A stretch of 64,000 nt of DNA from Coniochaeta sp. PMI_546 (taxonomy: Eukaryota > Ascomycota > Sordariomycetes > Coniochaetales > Coniochaetaceae), in the NCBI GenBank assembly GCA_021432605.1, contig MU271162.1, positions 133,721 to 197,720 on the forward strand, read 5' to 3'. Shown here piece by piece: positions 21,939-33,941 of this stretch. The notes below the pieces were generated by a model. The model did not search any database. It was not told the origin of the DNA and worked only from the letters and a program-made list of their open reading frames with translations. The position numbers and the translations under genes are program-made. The number at the start of each line of letters is the position of its first letter. Position 1 is the stretch's first letter.

Positions 21939-24591
21939 CTACCAAGGCGATCGCTTCGGCGGCTTCCTGACTTCCGGTTGCGGTCCCAGTCCTCTCTCGG
22001 CGAGTCTCGCAAGATGCTCTCTCTGCAGTCGGAAGGTGGAATAGTTGCCCGCGAAAATGACCTCGAGGATGCTCGCCCCCTGCTTAGCAGCCTTATCCGC
22101 CTTTGCTAGGTCGGCCATGCGCTGGCGCAGATCGCGGTACGCCTCAGCGAAAAGCGACGTGATGGTCGCGATGTTGGCCGATCCTCCAGAAATGTCGTTG
22201 GAAGAATTGTTCGGGTCGATGATCGACAAGCGGTTCATGTTCTTGTACGTAAAGCCGACGACGTGATTCTGGGAAGGTAAGATAGAGAGTGAGTAATAGA
22301 AAGGACCCAACACACTAGGACGGAACAGTGACACCTACCTTGGGGATATAGGCCGGCGGGTTGAGGCTGATGGCAGTGGTCTGATAGTTGAACTTGTTGC
22401 CGTAGAGGTCGAAGAAAGCCATCAGAAGATCGCCATAGTAGTGCTCGCCATTCTTGCTGCGGCTCTGGATGTCTGGCATGTGCTGCAGCATGCTCACCAC
22501 CAGGCAAATCACTGAGAACCCGCCGATTCCGCCGTTGACAGGCTCATTCAGCCCACGCATAGCAAGGAAGTGCTTGATGAGGGTGACCAGAACGGGCATA
22601 GCCGGGTATTGGTCCTTCCAAGCTAGAAAAGTCTTGATGGCGTTGATCCCCGTAAGATTCTCGAACGACACGTCGACCTTCAATCCAGTCCGGCTGTCGA
22701 TGAACTTGACCAACGGGACTCGGGCTCCCGAAATAAGCTCAATGTCATCCTGCTTAGCTATGCCGCTGTGCATGAGCATGCTCCTGAGTGCCCACAAGGC
22801 TGACTTGTTGTTGTATCTGGCCCGGCCTCCACCCATGACCGAATCGGAGCAGAGGACAAGGTCTAGGTCTCCGGTAGGTAGGTATAGTCCTGAGGGGAAG
22901 GAGCCAAACGGATAGACCTCTGCATCACGGTAGTTCGTGCGACAGAGGTGCTTCAGTTGATCAACCAGCTGACCACGGACGCGCTCCTCAAAATCTTGAG
23001 GCTTGACATGGTCATAGAAGTCCACAATCTCCTTGTGAAGCCTAAACGAGAGTTAGGAATAGCTCGGACAGATCAGTTTCAGTTTTCAGAAGAGGACTTG
23101 CCAGTTGCCAATATTGGTGGACTCGGAATGATCAGTAACAAGCCAAGGGCGGGGATCCTCTCCAGCGACAATCCTCCACTCGTAGATGAGCATGCCTCGC
23201 ACCGGCATCTTGTTGGCTTTCTTCAGTTTAGCGTGGGCAGGAAGCTTGATCTCGTCGTCGTGTGTACGTTTGCGAGATCCCAGTGCGTTGTCGCTCGACC
23301 TGCCAGGTGCTGGTTGCGTGTCGAGAATCCGCTGCTTGTGTTCAGAATTCTGCTGTGCAGATTGAGAGGGCAGTGAAGCTGAGTTGGTGGGTCCGGGCCT
23401 TGTACTGTCTAGATGACCAGGGCCTGGTGGCTCGACTGGTGGTGAATTTCGCTGCGACGGTTGCTCTGAGCGCCGAGCCGCAGGCGCACTAGGTCCTCGA
23501 GATCCATTGTCTCTGTGGACTGGTCTCACCTCAATCACCTCTAGGTCACTTCCATCATCACCATCGCTATCATCAAAGTCGCAGGGAATGAAATCCGCTG
23601 CCTCAGCGGGAATAGACGCCTTGGACTCCTTTGTCTCAACGCGGGCCTTGCGGATCATCTGGACAACATCCTTTCGCTGCTTTCCAGCAGCATCTGGTGG
23701 GGGAAGTGCAGTGTAAGGATCGGGGTTAGACCACTTGGGCACGGTGTCGTCCAAGGCAGACTTCTGAGCACTCAAACGAGCGCGCTTGCTAGAGGGCTCC
23801 TGTGAAGCGGCAGCATCGCCCCCCTCACCTTCGGAGATATCCATATCCGCTTCGTCGCTATCTGATAAATCTGACAGCGGACGATAAGTTGCTCCGGCCT
23901 CAGCATCAAAGAAAAATTGTTCAGGTCCGTTGTTCTGAAGGGGATTCAACATGGGCCTCTCAGCGGCCTTGAACCGAACATACCCGCCACCTCTGCCACC
24001 TCGGCCATCTCGTCCTCTCCCACGTCGGTTGGATGTTTGAGCTCTGTAGGAGGATTGACTGGGCCCGGCAGGTGGACGGCCAGACTTGTGTGAGGATTTA
24101 CTCTGTCCAAACTGTTGACCGTACCCGGTGTTGGGACGGTAAGAGTCATAGGACTCTTGTACACCTGCAGGCTTCTCGACTCGGAAAGAGAAATCGCTCT
24201 GTGGAGGGTGTGGTCCGTCGCGGGGAAGAGATACAGGTGGTGGAGGTTGGGGGTAGCTCGGAGGAGGCGGGCGATAGCCATCGGTACCAGGCGCCCATGA
24301 ATCAGAGCCGAATGCGTTGCGTCTTGTGTCCTGGGAGTTGTAGTAGTTATCACGGTGGGAGAACGACGGAGGCCTATACGAGTCACCACCGCGACCATCA
24401 CCACCGCCATCAGGACCTCTTGGAGGGGATGCGCGGCGGTCATATTGGCGATCGCGTCCATTGCGATCGCGATCGCGATCACGGTCACGATCACGGTCAC
24501 GGTCCCTGTTGTTCTCGCGATGACCAGCATAGCTGTCATAGTCACGACGGCTGTCACCTCCGCGAGAGGGGTATCGAGAGCCGTGAGACAT
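21939..24591 (-). CDS. Trf4/Cid14-type non-canonical poly(A) polymerase (TRAMP)
   Basis: Three exons, 24591-23102, 23041-22339 and 22268-21939, giving 840 aa. The catalytic core follows the disordered N-terminal half: GS at 543-544, the metal-binding pair Asp555 and Asp557 (TGDLDLVL), and Asp620 (KVDVSFEN). Then come the PAP-associated domain (GGIGGFSVICLVVSMLQHMP) and DPNNSSNDISGGS, the nucleotide-recognition text of Trf4-like enzymes. The N-terminus has an RD-dipeptide run (about residues 30-42) and RGG/RGR boxes typical of RNA binding. In TRAMP these nuclear enzymes add short A tails that send aberrant RNA to the exosome. Intron 1 is unusual: the only donor that keeps frame and restores the family sequence is GCAAGT, so it is a GC-AG intron (23101-23042). 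It diverges from the Sip5-like gene. Confidence 0.93.
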
Positions 24592-24770
24592 TGTTGCGAG
24601 CAGCGAAACGCGTCACGACAATGAAACGTTGGATGACGACCTCGAGACTGATGGAGAATTCTTGAAAGAAGTCCGAAGGCCCTGGAGAAATTTGGTGCTG
24701 CAAAGTACTACAGGCCCTGCTCTGATCGACAACGCCATGCCCATTTCGGTTAGCGTCTCTCGTCATCCCA

Positions 24771-24804
24771 GACGAGGGTCAGGCATGGATGAGGGTCAGG
24801 CATG
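24771..24804. repeat. 17-bp tandem duplication
   Basis: Two adjacent copies of GAYGAGGGTCAGGCATG differing at one base, about 180 bp upstream of the Trf4 start. Confidence 0.6.
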
Positions 24805-25532
24805 GCTTCAAGTCGTTATCGCTTATCGTCTATCGCCTATCGCTCGTCCATCTGATGGTGGACATTACCATTGAAGGTAGTTATTCACATGTTTACTGTG
24901 GTAACCTTTCTGCCTCCAATCTTGCCTTCGCCTCGAGGTGTATGTGGTTCTCCATGCTAACAAACAGGTCCCTCGCGGTCAAAGATGTCGATCAAAGTCA
25001 TCAAAGGGGAACAATTTCAAGGGATGCAATTCATTGTTTGGTTCTCAGCTGATGTGAGGATCTCTCGCAAAATAGCATGCAGGATCCATGACATGATGAA
25101 CCAGAAGAGGTATCTGCCAGCGTGGCTAGCTTCATCTCTCTTGGACACTGCTACAGTACTATGCAAGAGGATCAGAGTATGATGAGGAACAGAGGCTGCT
25201 AAGAACATTAGGCACTGCCGCGCTGTCATATGCAGCGGTTTGCTGGGGTTGGAACTGATCACTCGCTCTAACGAAAACGAATCATCATGAAACCTCATGA
25301 GCAGATCTGATGACATGTCGAGTGTTCATCAAGTCAAGCTGAAGCGGGGCATAACAAGTGCGGGAGGCAGCTGGCCTGGCTGGGCGGCTGGCTGGGGAGT
25401 GGCAGCAAGTGTGACTGTGGGACGCATGATGCGATGGCAAACATGGAAGCCAATACCTTATGGAAGGAGCAGCCCAGGCTGAGCTGTTCTTTCCAGCAAA
25501 TGCTGTCCGCGCTGTGCTGTTGCAATAAAAGA

Positions 25533-25574
25533 CTAAGGTACCTTACCTAGGTACCTTACCTTAGGTAAGGTACC
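25533..25574. repeat. Palindromic GGTACCTTACC repeat
   Basis: CTAAGGTACCTTACCTAGG is followed by GTACCTTACCTTAGG and TAAGGTACC. The two arms are inverted copies of GGTACCTTACC and could fold into a cruciform. It is intergenic and the same word occurs elsewhere in the window. Confidence 0.75.
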
Positions 25575-26805
25575 TTTACATGCGGTACTGGCTACAAGGG
25601 GCCTGGTTGTGTGTATACATTCGTGATGATGCAATGAATCACAAGCCCTTGGTTCCAGAGTCTGCTTGTCTCTGTCTCGCACACCTCTACAAATATGGTG
25701 AAAGATAAGGATTAGGAAGGAACCCGATATTGGAGCTGATCGGAAGTCATTCGGTTTGCTGGTGCGTTGGTGTGCTGGCTTGGAAGAACTACAGTAACCC
25801 CCCGTCTTGTAACTCATTGTGGTGAGGTTGCGCAACACTTGTGGATGTGGCAAACAGGGAAATGCTGTTAGTAGGGGACAATAGCACACGCAAACTGGTG
25901 AATGAAGCCTGCCGGAGTGAGCACACCGGAAGTGAGGTGAGCGGTGAGAGCAGAAGAAAGCAAGAGTCTAGACCTGGTAAAGTCGTCATTTACTATTACA
26001 CTAAGGTAGATACATAGCAGAGTCTGTCAGTCTGGAGGACTGGAGGACTGAGTGATGGATCATTTGTACCACCTCACACCCAGTAATGCCCACTTTTTCC
26101 ATCTTTTCTTGGCATTCGAGCACCACATTGAATTCATCCCTCATCCGCATCCTCATCTCCATCTCCATCAATTCATCGTCAAAGCAACTGCAACGCCTCT
26201 TCGTCTCCTCCAAAGACAACATACCCCTCTGTTGCCGCATTGTCCTGTTTGCCGTTCCCCCCTTCCTTCACCTACCTTTGGCCGGGGCTCATTGACCTAC
26301 CACAAGACTACGAACAACGGCTCACGCCAGCATCATGACAGGGGTTCTGTCAGATCTCTGACGGCCAGTTCCGTTCTCTCCGGATCCCTTTGCTCTGCCC
26401 GCTTTCGGCCATGCCAACAACGTAACTCAACTGAAAGCATCACAAACTCATCCTCAAACAGCGCACAGCAATAGACCAACTGCCTGGTGCACCGACAACC
26501 TCGCTTCTCCCGATCACTTCATCTGATTAGACCTGGCAGCTCTAATCCATCTTCGCCGCTTTACAATCTTTCTACCTGCACGCCGCCAACTGCATATCCA
26601 GACCCATCCGTCACGTCAAGCCGACACCACCTTTTTACCTGTCTCTCAGTATCAACGCCCTGCCTGTTTGCGACGTGCAGTGGTGTTCAATCTACCTGGC
26701 CACGATAATTCCGCTCCATCCGGCTCTGCCGTTCCCACTGGTTGCGCTGCATTCTGGATGACGTTTCTGCACAAAATCTGAGGAAACCCCGCGCCGTGCG
26801 TCAGG

Positions 26806-29599
26806 ATGGGAAACAGTAACACCAAGGAGTCGCGGCCCAGCGACTCCGCATCTCGCGCTCACCGGCCTTCTCATGGACCACCCTACGTCCCTGGTTCTGG
26901 TCCCTCCAGCCAGGCGGACCGCTCCATGAACGCCAGGAATCGGATTAGTCGCGGAGACTTGACCATGATGCTTGGAATAGCATCTGCGAACGGCACAGCT
27001 TCCAATCAGCAAACCCCTCACGAACGGCGGGAAACGAAGCAGGAGAGAGAAGCCAGAAGGTTAGAAAAAGAGCGAGTGGCCCGCATAAAGGAGCGTGAGC
27101 GGAGCATCAAGGAAGAACATGTCGACGGAGGCTATCTTGTCACCCTCGGGACGTATACAGGGCCGGAAGATTTCAACAAGCAAATAGTCCGCCAACTACA
27201 GGTTAGCATGACCAGTCCTCCGTGCAGAGATGCGCATCCGCTCGTGCCAAAACTTTCTAACTTCTTAACTTCTTGCTGCTCAGATTGATCGAAAGATAGC
27301 TCCATTCTGGCGTGGACTCAATGACAAGGACGATAACTGGACCGAATTTCAGATCATTGCTGCTGCGAGAGGCCTCCCTATCCCGCCTCCCGATCAGACA
27401 CCTCCGGAGGAACTTATTCCACGCCCGCTTTCGTCGCCCTCTCCCGTCCCGTCCACGCAAAATCTAAACAATCTGACTGTCCCAATAGGCGGCAGAACGC
27501 AGTCCACTGCCTCAGAACATAGTGTCTCGATTTCTGGTTCAGCATTGCCATCACCGGTATCTACAAGCCCTGGTAGAGCCAACTCGCCGTTCAGACCCCG
27601 TGGTAAATCTCTGGCAGCTGTTCTTGGGGGCTCCTCAAGAAACGGCTCAACAACTGAGATCGCACCGCGCGAAATCAACCTCCCTTATGACCCTTTTGTC
27701 AACGGCCAGCCGCTCGAAGTCTTCCTCTACAAGAATGCTACTGAATGCCCAATTTGCTTCCTCACATATCCTCCGTACCTCAACCACACGAGATGTTGTG
27801 ATCAGCCAATCTGCAGTGAATGTTTTGTGCAAATCAAAAGGCCGGATCCTCACTACCCGGAAGGTCACAACGAGAACGACCCGAACACAACACCAGAGGA
27901 GTCGGTTGGCCTGTTGGTTTCCGAGCCAGCATGCTGCCCCTACTGCACCCAGCCCGACTTCGGTGTAACCTACGATCCACCTCCTTTCCGCCGGGGGCTA
28001 GCACATGCCATTTCGTCTTCGGCACTGGGGGCGATGAATACCGCCATGTCGTCCTCGAGCTCTCTCAACTCTGCGAACCTGTCGCCTACCCTTGGCTCTG
28101 GTGTACAAGGAAATCGCCGACGCACACAGTCTCTGTCCGCTAATGCACCGAACGTCATACTAACGGACAGGATCAGGCCGGATTGGTCAACTAAACTTCA
28201 GGCTGCGCGGGCTCATCAGGCTCGGCGAGCCGCTGCGGCCACCGCTCTCCATACTGCTGCATTCTTGATGGGAAACGCTGAGACAAGGCCATTCCGAGTG
28301 AGCCGGTTTGGTCGCCGGAACACCGGGTCGGGCTCAGCATCTCCAGGCGGTGCGGGTGCTGTGACAGATCACTCGGCATCAGCCGAGCACGGTGAGAGTG
28401 GGATAGGTACACCGGTACTTATCGGCCCGGAGCCAGGTCCCAGGGGCAGTTCCGGCCGTGGTCTGCTTTCTGCGGGACCGTCCAACAACAACAGGCGGAG
28501 CCGCATGGAAGACCTCGAGGATATGATGTTTATGGAAGCAATCCGCTTGTCACTGGCCGCCGAGGAAGAGAGGAAACGTAAAGCAGAGAAGGAAGAACGG
28601 AAGGAGGCCAAGAAGCGGGAGAAAGAGGAACGGAAAGCAGCGAAAGCTGCGGCGAAACATGGCCCATATGAGGCTGGGGAGGGACGCAGCGGGCACAGTT
28701 CTGCGAGCGGGAGTAGCTTGAGTCTCTCTGGCCTCGCATTCGGGCGCAAGAGAGGCAACAGCGGAGCCAGCGCTCTGCGAGTCGAGGCCAGTGTAGCCAA
28801 CGCGATTGCGAGCACGAGCGGACCAGGCAGCCCCGTGTCTGACCTCAGCGTCAAGGATAAAGGCAAAGCTGTGGAACGCAGCCTTCCAAGCACGCCAGAA
28901 GTCAGTCAGGACGGTGCGGAGGACAGCTCTGAAGAGCTGATGGCTGCTTCGACAAGCACCTTTACTTCTACAACATCTACAGCACGGCCTATTCCGTCAC
29001 CCCACCAACCAGCCGGACCATCACACCTGAGACAGATGAGCAGCGCATCTTCGGTCGACTCCTCCCTTCCTGATAGTCATGCCGGAAGCTACAGTTCGCC
29101 ATCTCATCTCCAGGACCCTACGGCCAGTGGACTCAGTCTGGATAGCCGCACCGGCGCTAGTGAGGACGGTGGCGACCACGACCGAGACCCGAGCGCGAGC
29201 ACCGAACCAATGTTCAACTTCCGCAGTCTCGCTGAGGTGGTCGGAGTAAGTTTGGAGGGTGAGAACGCAGGACGGAGACTAAGCCGAATCGAGGCGGACA
29301 GACTGGCAAGTGACTCGATCGAGAACTCCGTGGTTGCGGGAGAGGCGAAGCACGATGAGGCGCACGACGGCGCGGAAGTCGAGCGGATAGAAGATATCAA
29401 CCAACACGTCGATCAAATCCCGGAGCCCACCATTTCGGTATCGCCACCAGATAACAAGGGTGGGTTAAGTTACCTGACGCCTCCCGAAGTCACCATCACT
29501 CCAGAGACGCCGGCGCCTGTTGATGCGAACGGTGATGAATCAAAGCAACTAGGCTACAGCACTTCAGCGATAGAGCATCCGCATCAAGTGACGCAGTAG
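26806..29599 (+). CDS. SIP5: Sip5-like RING-type protein
   Basis: Two exons, 26806-27201 and 27284-29599, giving 903 aa. The N-terminus MGNSNTKES fits an N-myristoylation signal (Gly2, Thr6), so membrane tethering is possible. A conserved Sip5 segment (GGYLVTLGTYTGPEDFNK...IDRKIAPFWRGLNDKDDNW) spans the intron. It is followed by the Cys pattern ECPICFLTYPPYLNHTRCC and ICSECF (about 285-312), then EPACCPYCTQPDFGVTY. A charged coiled-coil-like stretch (EERKRKAEKEERKEAKKREK) lies near 560-590, and the last 300 residues are Ser/Thr-rich and probably disordered. Yeast Sip5 binds the Snf1 kinase and the Reg1-Glc7 phosphatase and is linked to glucose signalling. The same role here is inferred from homology. 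It is longer than yeast Sip5 (489 aa), as is usual in filamentous fungi. Confidence 0.88.
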
Positions 29600-30347
29600 T
29601 GTTGCGTTGATATCTGTTCCTGTTCCTTGAGGCGCCTGTCAAGGTGCTAGATGGGGTGCACGATGACCAGATCACTTGAACTTCGCCGCTGTCAGTACGA
29701 CAAGAAGCAAAGGGCTGAAGCCAAGCATACAGGACAGTATGCTGAGTGCTTCATCGACATGGCTGGAGTATCATTGCTTCGAGATGGTGATGTGCGGTGG
29801 CTGGCAGAAGGATTGACGTTCATGCATCTCATGAGTTATTATACCAGTCAGACGCTCGCGTCCCGGATTGCAACGTAGGACAGTTAAGCACGGCTTGTAC
29901 ACAACCTTTTTTTTTTCTCTCTTCAAAGCCTCTATGGCCAGATTGACGCCTGACAGATTCGGGAAGCAGCAGTCGATACAGGAAGGACGGAGGGCACTTG
30001 AGGGAGCATTTGCATGGAATGTGGCCGCCGGCGGATAAGCGGAATTGGAGTCTGGTGTTTTTGGTGATGGGAAGGCTAGGAGCACACCCTTGGACGGTTT
30101 TCCTTGATGTATTTCCCCACCCCATCAACTGGTGCATACTTCGTTCGATGTGCGATGCACACACGGAGCTCGTAGAATTGACGACAAAAGCAAGATGTCT
30201 AGACGCAATATAATGCTTTCATGATATACACCACGGGCCGGTGTGAGGGCCACCCAACACCCTAAACACCAGTCACTCACTCTGCCAATACAAAGACTCG
30301 CTTGTCATATGAGAGACTACACCTTGGAACAAGTGTTCCGCAACATC
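29600..30347. other. Convergent 3' region
   Basis: About 750 bp between the convergent Sip5-like and arabinose dehydrogenase genes, with a T9 run near 29907. No gene seen. Confidence 0.5.
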
Positions 30348-31694
30348 TCACGCCAAGCCCGTATTCCGGTACTGCTCGGCTCTCGCATTGGCCTGCGCGT
30401 ATCCCTCCAGGATGCCGTCGTCGCCAGGAACGACACCGCGGTCTGCCTCCTTCAGTTGATTCACAAAGCCATCGCCGGGACTCGCCCAACTGTAGTCTAG
30501 CCATTCCTTCCCTAGAGCAGGCCACATCTTCTCCTCGACAAGCTCTACGATCTTGGCCTGTCGAGCAGACCCAGCTATGTCTGCCTTGTGATCTTCCCTC
30601 TGCGAAGCAAGCGCTTCAAGAACGCCCTTCCACTCGCTCGCCGTCTCCTCGAGTTCTCCGACCGACGTCACGCCCATCACGGTTGGACCGACCGTGACCT
30701 CGGCGCCGGGAAGCTTGACCCCCAACCCTGCTAGGGCACCTATCCTGGCCCACTCGGCGAGAGACCACCTGATGGCGACAGACTCGAGCCGTTCGCCCTC
30801 AGCAGCGGCCAGGGCAGCTAGCTTCTTGCAAGCCAGCCGGAGAGCGGGCGGCGACGGGTGCCACTTTGCCAGGGGCGAGGCCTTCTTCTCCTCCCCATCC
30901 GCGGTCGGCACGACGACGGGCGTCTCCGGATCGGGCGGGATGCCGGCCGTGGTCAGCAGACCCATGCCCAGCATGCTCGCGTTGAGCACCACGCCGACCC
31001 CGGCGTCCCTGAACCGCTGCAGCGGACTCTTCGGCCCCGACCCCTTCGCCGTCGCCGTGCCTTCCAGCTCGGCCTTGCCCAGTGTCCGGTTCTGCACCGT
31101 GAAGTTGCCGTAGCTGAGCACGGCGTCGACGCCCTCGCCCGTCTCCCGGCTGATCATCTCGGCGAGCTCGACGAGCCGCGCGACGGGGAAGCCGCTGATG
31201 CCGACGTAGCGGACGAGGTGGTCCTCGTCGCGCAGGCGGCGCAGCTCGCGCACGGCGCCCAGCACCTCGGCGTCGGTCACGAACTCGACGTCGTGGGCGT
31301 AGACCAGGTCCAGGTAGGGTGTGTCCAGCCTCTGCAGGCTGCGGAGGACCGAGTACCGGATCTGCGAAGGGGAGTAGTCAAAGGTGTCCGGCCCTATGCG
31401 GCCGCATTTCGTGATGAGGGTTAGGGATGAGCGGGGGAGTGGCGCGGGGGAGGAGGACAGGGCGTGCGACAGGGCGGAGCCCAGGATGGACTCGGAGGGT
31501 CCGTAGTAGGGCGATGTGTCGAAGGCTGTTATTCCGAGGTCCAGACAGCGGGATACGATGGCGGTCGAGGGCATCGAGAGCGGATCCGAGACATACTGGG
31601 AGTTGAAGGTTGCGGTGCCGAGAATGAGAGGCGGCAGCACGGTGGAGAGAGGCGGGTAGCCATGGTCTGGTCTACTCTGGCCGCCGACTGACAT
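30348..31694 (-). CDS. ARA2: D-arabinose 1-dehydrogenase (aldo-keto reductase, Ara2-like)
   Basis: Intronless, 448 aa. An aldo-keto reductase barrel starts at PPLILGTATFNSQYV. The AKR catalytic tetrad is visible as Asp59, Tyr64, Lys96 and His134 (FDTSPYYG, LITKCGRIG, YAHDVEF). The wording KCGRIGPDTFDYSPSQIRYSVLRSLQRL is characteristic of the Ara2/L-galactose dehydrogenase group. It oxidises D-arabinose to D-arabinono-1,4-lactone with NAD+, a step towards D-erythroascorbate, the fungal ascorbate analogue and antioxidant. It is a soluble cytosolic enzyme. The C-terminal 80 residues are somewhat longer than in yeast Ara2 (335 aa). It converges with the Sip5-like gene. A 7-bp tandem repeat lies about 80 bp before the ATG. 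Confidence 0.9.
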   Translation of the reverse strand: MSVGGQSRPDHGYPPLSTVLPPLILGTATFNSQYVSDPLSMPSTAIVSRCLDLGITAFDTSPYYGPSESILGSALSHALSSSPAPLPRSSLTLITKCGRIGPDTFDYSPSQIRYSVLRSLQRLDTPYLDLVYAHDVEFVTDAEVLGAVRELRRLRDEDHLVRYVGISGFPVARLVELAEMISRETGEGVDAVLSYGNFTVQNRTLGKAELEGTATAKGSGPKSPLQRFRDAGVGVVLNASMLGMGLLTTAGIPPDPETPVVVPTADGEEKKASPLAKWHPSPPALRLACKKLAALAAAEGERLESVAIRWSLAEWARIGALAGLGVKLPGAEVTVGPTVMGVTSVGELEETASEWKGVLEALASQREDHKADIAGSARQAKIVELVEEKMWPALGKEWLDYSWASPGDGFVNQLKEADRGVVPGDDGILEGYAQANARAEQYRNTGLA

Positions 31695-31774
31695 GGCGTG
31701 ACAGAACCGAAAGCCAAGATACAGTGACTGGACGTACTTCTTGATCCTACGTAGGCTAGAGCTCAGGAAGGAGA

Positions 31775-31805
31775 GGATGGCGGATGGCGGATGGCGGATG
31801 GCGGA
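31775..31805. repeat. GGATGGC tandem repeat
   Basis: Four perfect copies of the 7-mer GGATGGC plus GGA, 81-111 bp upstream of the arabinose dehydrogenase ATG and therefore in its promoter or leader. Confidence 0.85.
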
Positions 31806-32597
31806 CAGACGAGTCGATGTTCCCCTATGGTGGGAGCAAAGAAAGAGGAATCGAATAATGCCAGCAAGCGATGCGCCTTTTCTACTTCCTCGTCCGTTAT
31901 CGAGGAGAATCAGAGAGGCAGGCGGGGAGTTATGAGAATGTCAGGTAGGTGTGAGCCTTGACACTGCGACGACTTATTAGACTGAAGAGAACGACGGGGA
32001 CAGGACAGAATTTCTCCAGCTTCCAGTCTGCTTTACGGTGCTCCTCGTGGTTCTGCATCCACTTCCAAGACGACGGCTTGGAAATCAACGATGAATGATT
32101 CCCATCGGGTCGGTCGTCGCTCTGCAGCATTTCGGCAAACTGTGGGTCGTTCCACTCCATCGCGCACGCAATCGATTTGCACTAAGACTTGGTGGGGCAG
32201 ATCTGGGCTTCGGAGATCGGAACAGCACCGACATCAGATCTTGACCTTGACGTCGCCTTAGCTCAATCACTCACCTAGGACTACCTTAACTATGCGTACA
32301 CATATCTTGGCCGATGTGTAACTTGATCACTCTGCGATAAGGTAGCTCCGCGTCAAAGATGGCCGTGCTTACAAGGTGTTGCGTTCTTTCCGTTCCTTCT
32401 TTTTTCTTTTTTCAATTTTTCTCCTGCCGGTCCTGCTTCTCATGCTCCTTCCTCCTGTTGCTCGCCTTGTCTAAGGCAGGTACGCCACCTAACATAGCTG
32501 CATCCTCGTTCTGTCTGTCTCTTTCCTTATTTGTCGCTCAGTTATCGTATCACGCGTACAACGAGGGATGCATTCAACATAGATAGCCCAGATCCTG

Positions 32598-32646
32598 TAC
32601 CTTGTTTGCTGCTTAAGAGGTAAGGTAAGGTACAGTACCTTTAAGT
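32598..32646. repeat. Inverted GTACCTT / AAGGTAC repeat
   Basis: TGTACCTTG is followed after about 20 bp by GGTAAGGTAAGGTACAG and TACCTTTAAG. It is a third copy of the CTTACC-type word, intergenic. Confidence 0.6.
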
Positions 32647-33840
32647 GAGTGACTCGTGGGGTAGCAGGCATGATCTTTCGAATGCCTATTCCTCGTCTCT
32701 GCAAATGTATCACCCGCTGCTGGCTACTGCAGACTCGGATACTGGCTCATGTCAGCGTCCAACTACAAGTAAAAATACGATTAGGTAACTCTCTTGTTCA
32801 ATCTAGTCTAGCCGTGTTATAAGTATTTTCTGGAAGTATATGGAACTCAATTCGTTTGCAACTCTGGTCAAACTTCATAACTTAGAGGAAGCTAGGTGAA
32901 TGTATCCCGTCCTCACTCACATCTTCATCTTTATTTTGAGCATTTTTCTCAAGATGCATCTCCCACCTTGTTCTAGTCTTGTTCTTCTTCCGGGAAGTGC
33001 TCGGGTTGTCCGCAGTTGAGATTAGCCTGCTGTCGCCCCTACCAAGACGTCAGTGCTGATCTATCCCGACTCCTTGAAATTCGTTTGTTCCGAATCGCCA
33101 GCCAATATATATTTGCACCCCGAATTCATAATGCAAGTCATATAATTAAATCAATTCATTTATTACCCCAATCACCCCTTTTCTGCCCACCTTGGTCGCA
33201 AGAAGACGTCATGTCACTCGGAATGCGACTTTACTTTCTCCAATAATCATTCGGCCATTACTATGCATAACAGAGCTTTGTACATGAGAAGCTCAGCCGG
33301 AGCTATCCTGACCAGGCTGGAAGGAGACAGAAGCGCCCGAGTGCTCGAGGCCGGCCAAGTCCATGGAGGCTGTCGAGCCCATCATTTGCATTGCGATGTC
33401 TATAGAGCCCCTTCGAAAACAGGAATATGATGTGTTTCGAATCACAGCAACATTCCATCATTTGCACCACATGCGCTCGGTACGGTTTGCTGCACATCTC
33501 AGCACTGGGCGGGGGTGACGTTTGTTTTGCTTCTCCTCGTCGCTTCCGCATGATGCCTGCCAGCTCGGAAGTCCTGCCGACCCCGACCTATCGAAGTTCT
33601 TCAGAAGCATTCTAGCACTATATAGTATCAACTTTGCTGGTGATGACCCCTGGTTCCGGCCCAGCGGTGGGTCTCAGAATACTTTTGCAAGCTGTTAATG
33701 CTACGGTGCTACGTGCCGCATATTCCACCACGAGAATCTCATATTGATATATTCCCGCTTTTGGAATTGACGGAAAGACGGCTCCATCCTCTTGATTTCG
33801 GCTGATCACAAGCCTGGCTCTGAGCTTGCAGTGCGTGAGT

Positions 33841-33846
33841 TATAAG
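33841..33846 (+). promoter_or_regulatory. TATA-like box of the AA8 gene
   Basis: TATAAG lies 101 bp upstream of the ATG at 33942. Confidence 0.4.
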
Positions 33847-33941
33847 TCATGGCCTACACTTGCTCATTTTTACCCGCTCAGCAACGTACTGTCCTTAGCT
33901 CTGCTCTCCCATAGACAAACTAGTGGGCTTCCTTTCTCAAA

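Larger units (their letters stand above)
24592..26805. other. Large divergent intergenic region
   Basis: About 2.2 kb between the divergent Trf4 and Sip5-like genes. It contains a 17-bp tandem duplication (24771-24804), a TATCGC-rich patch (24815-24845) and a GGTACCTTACC palindromic repeat (25533-25574). The roughly 750 bp before the Sip5-like ATG are C/T-rich and probably include a long 5' leader. No other gene is recognised. Confidence 0.5.
31695..33941. other. Intergenic region, 2.2 kb
   Basis: Holds the arabinose dehydrogenase promoter, a 7-bp tandem repeat (31775-31805), an inverted GGTAAGGTAC repeat (32598-32646) and AT-richer sequence around 33050-33250. A 76-codon minus-strand ORF at 31930-32160 has no recognisable domain. 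No other gene seen. Confidence 0.45.

Noticed and set aside
24455-24515. CGATCGCGATC-rich run
   Set aside because: Encodes an Arg-Asp dipeptide repeat in the Trf4-type protein, not an independent repeat element.
24033-24665. 210-codon plus-strand ORF rich in His/Arg
   Set aside because: Shadow of the RD-repeat region of the Trf4-type gene.
31930-32160. 76-codon minus-strand ORF starting MEWNDPQFAEM
   Set aside because: Reads like a possible small protein but shows no family match, conserved motif or splice evidence; left unannotated.
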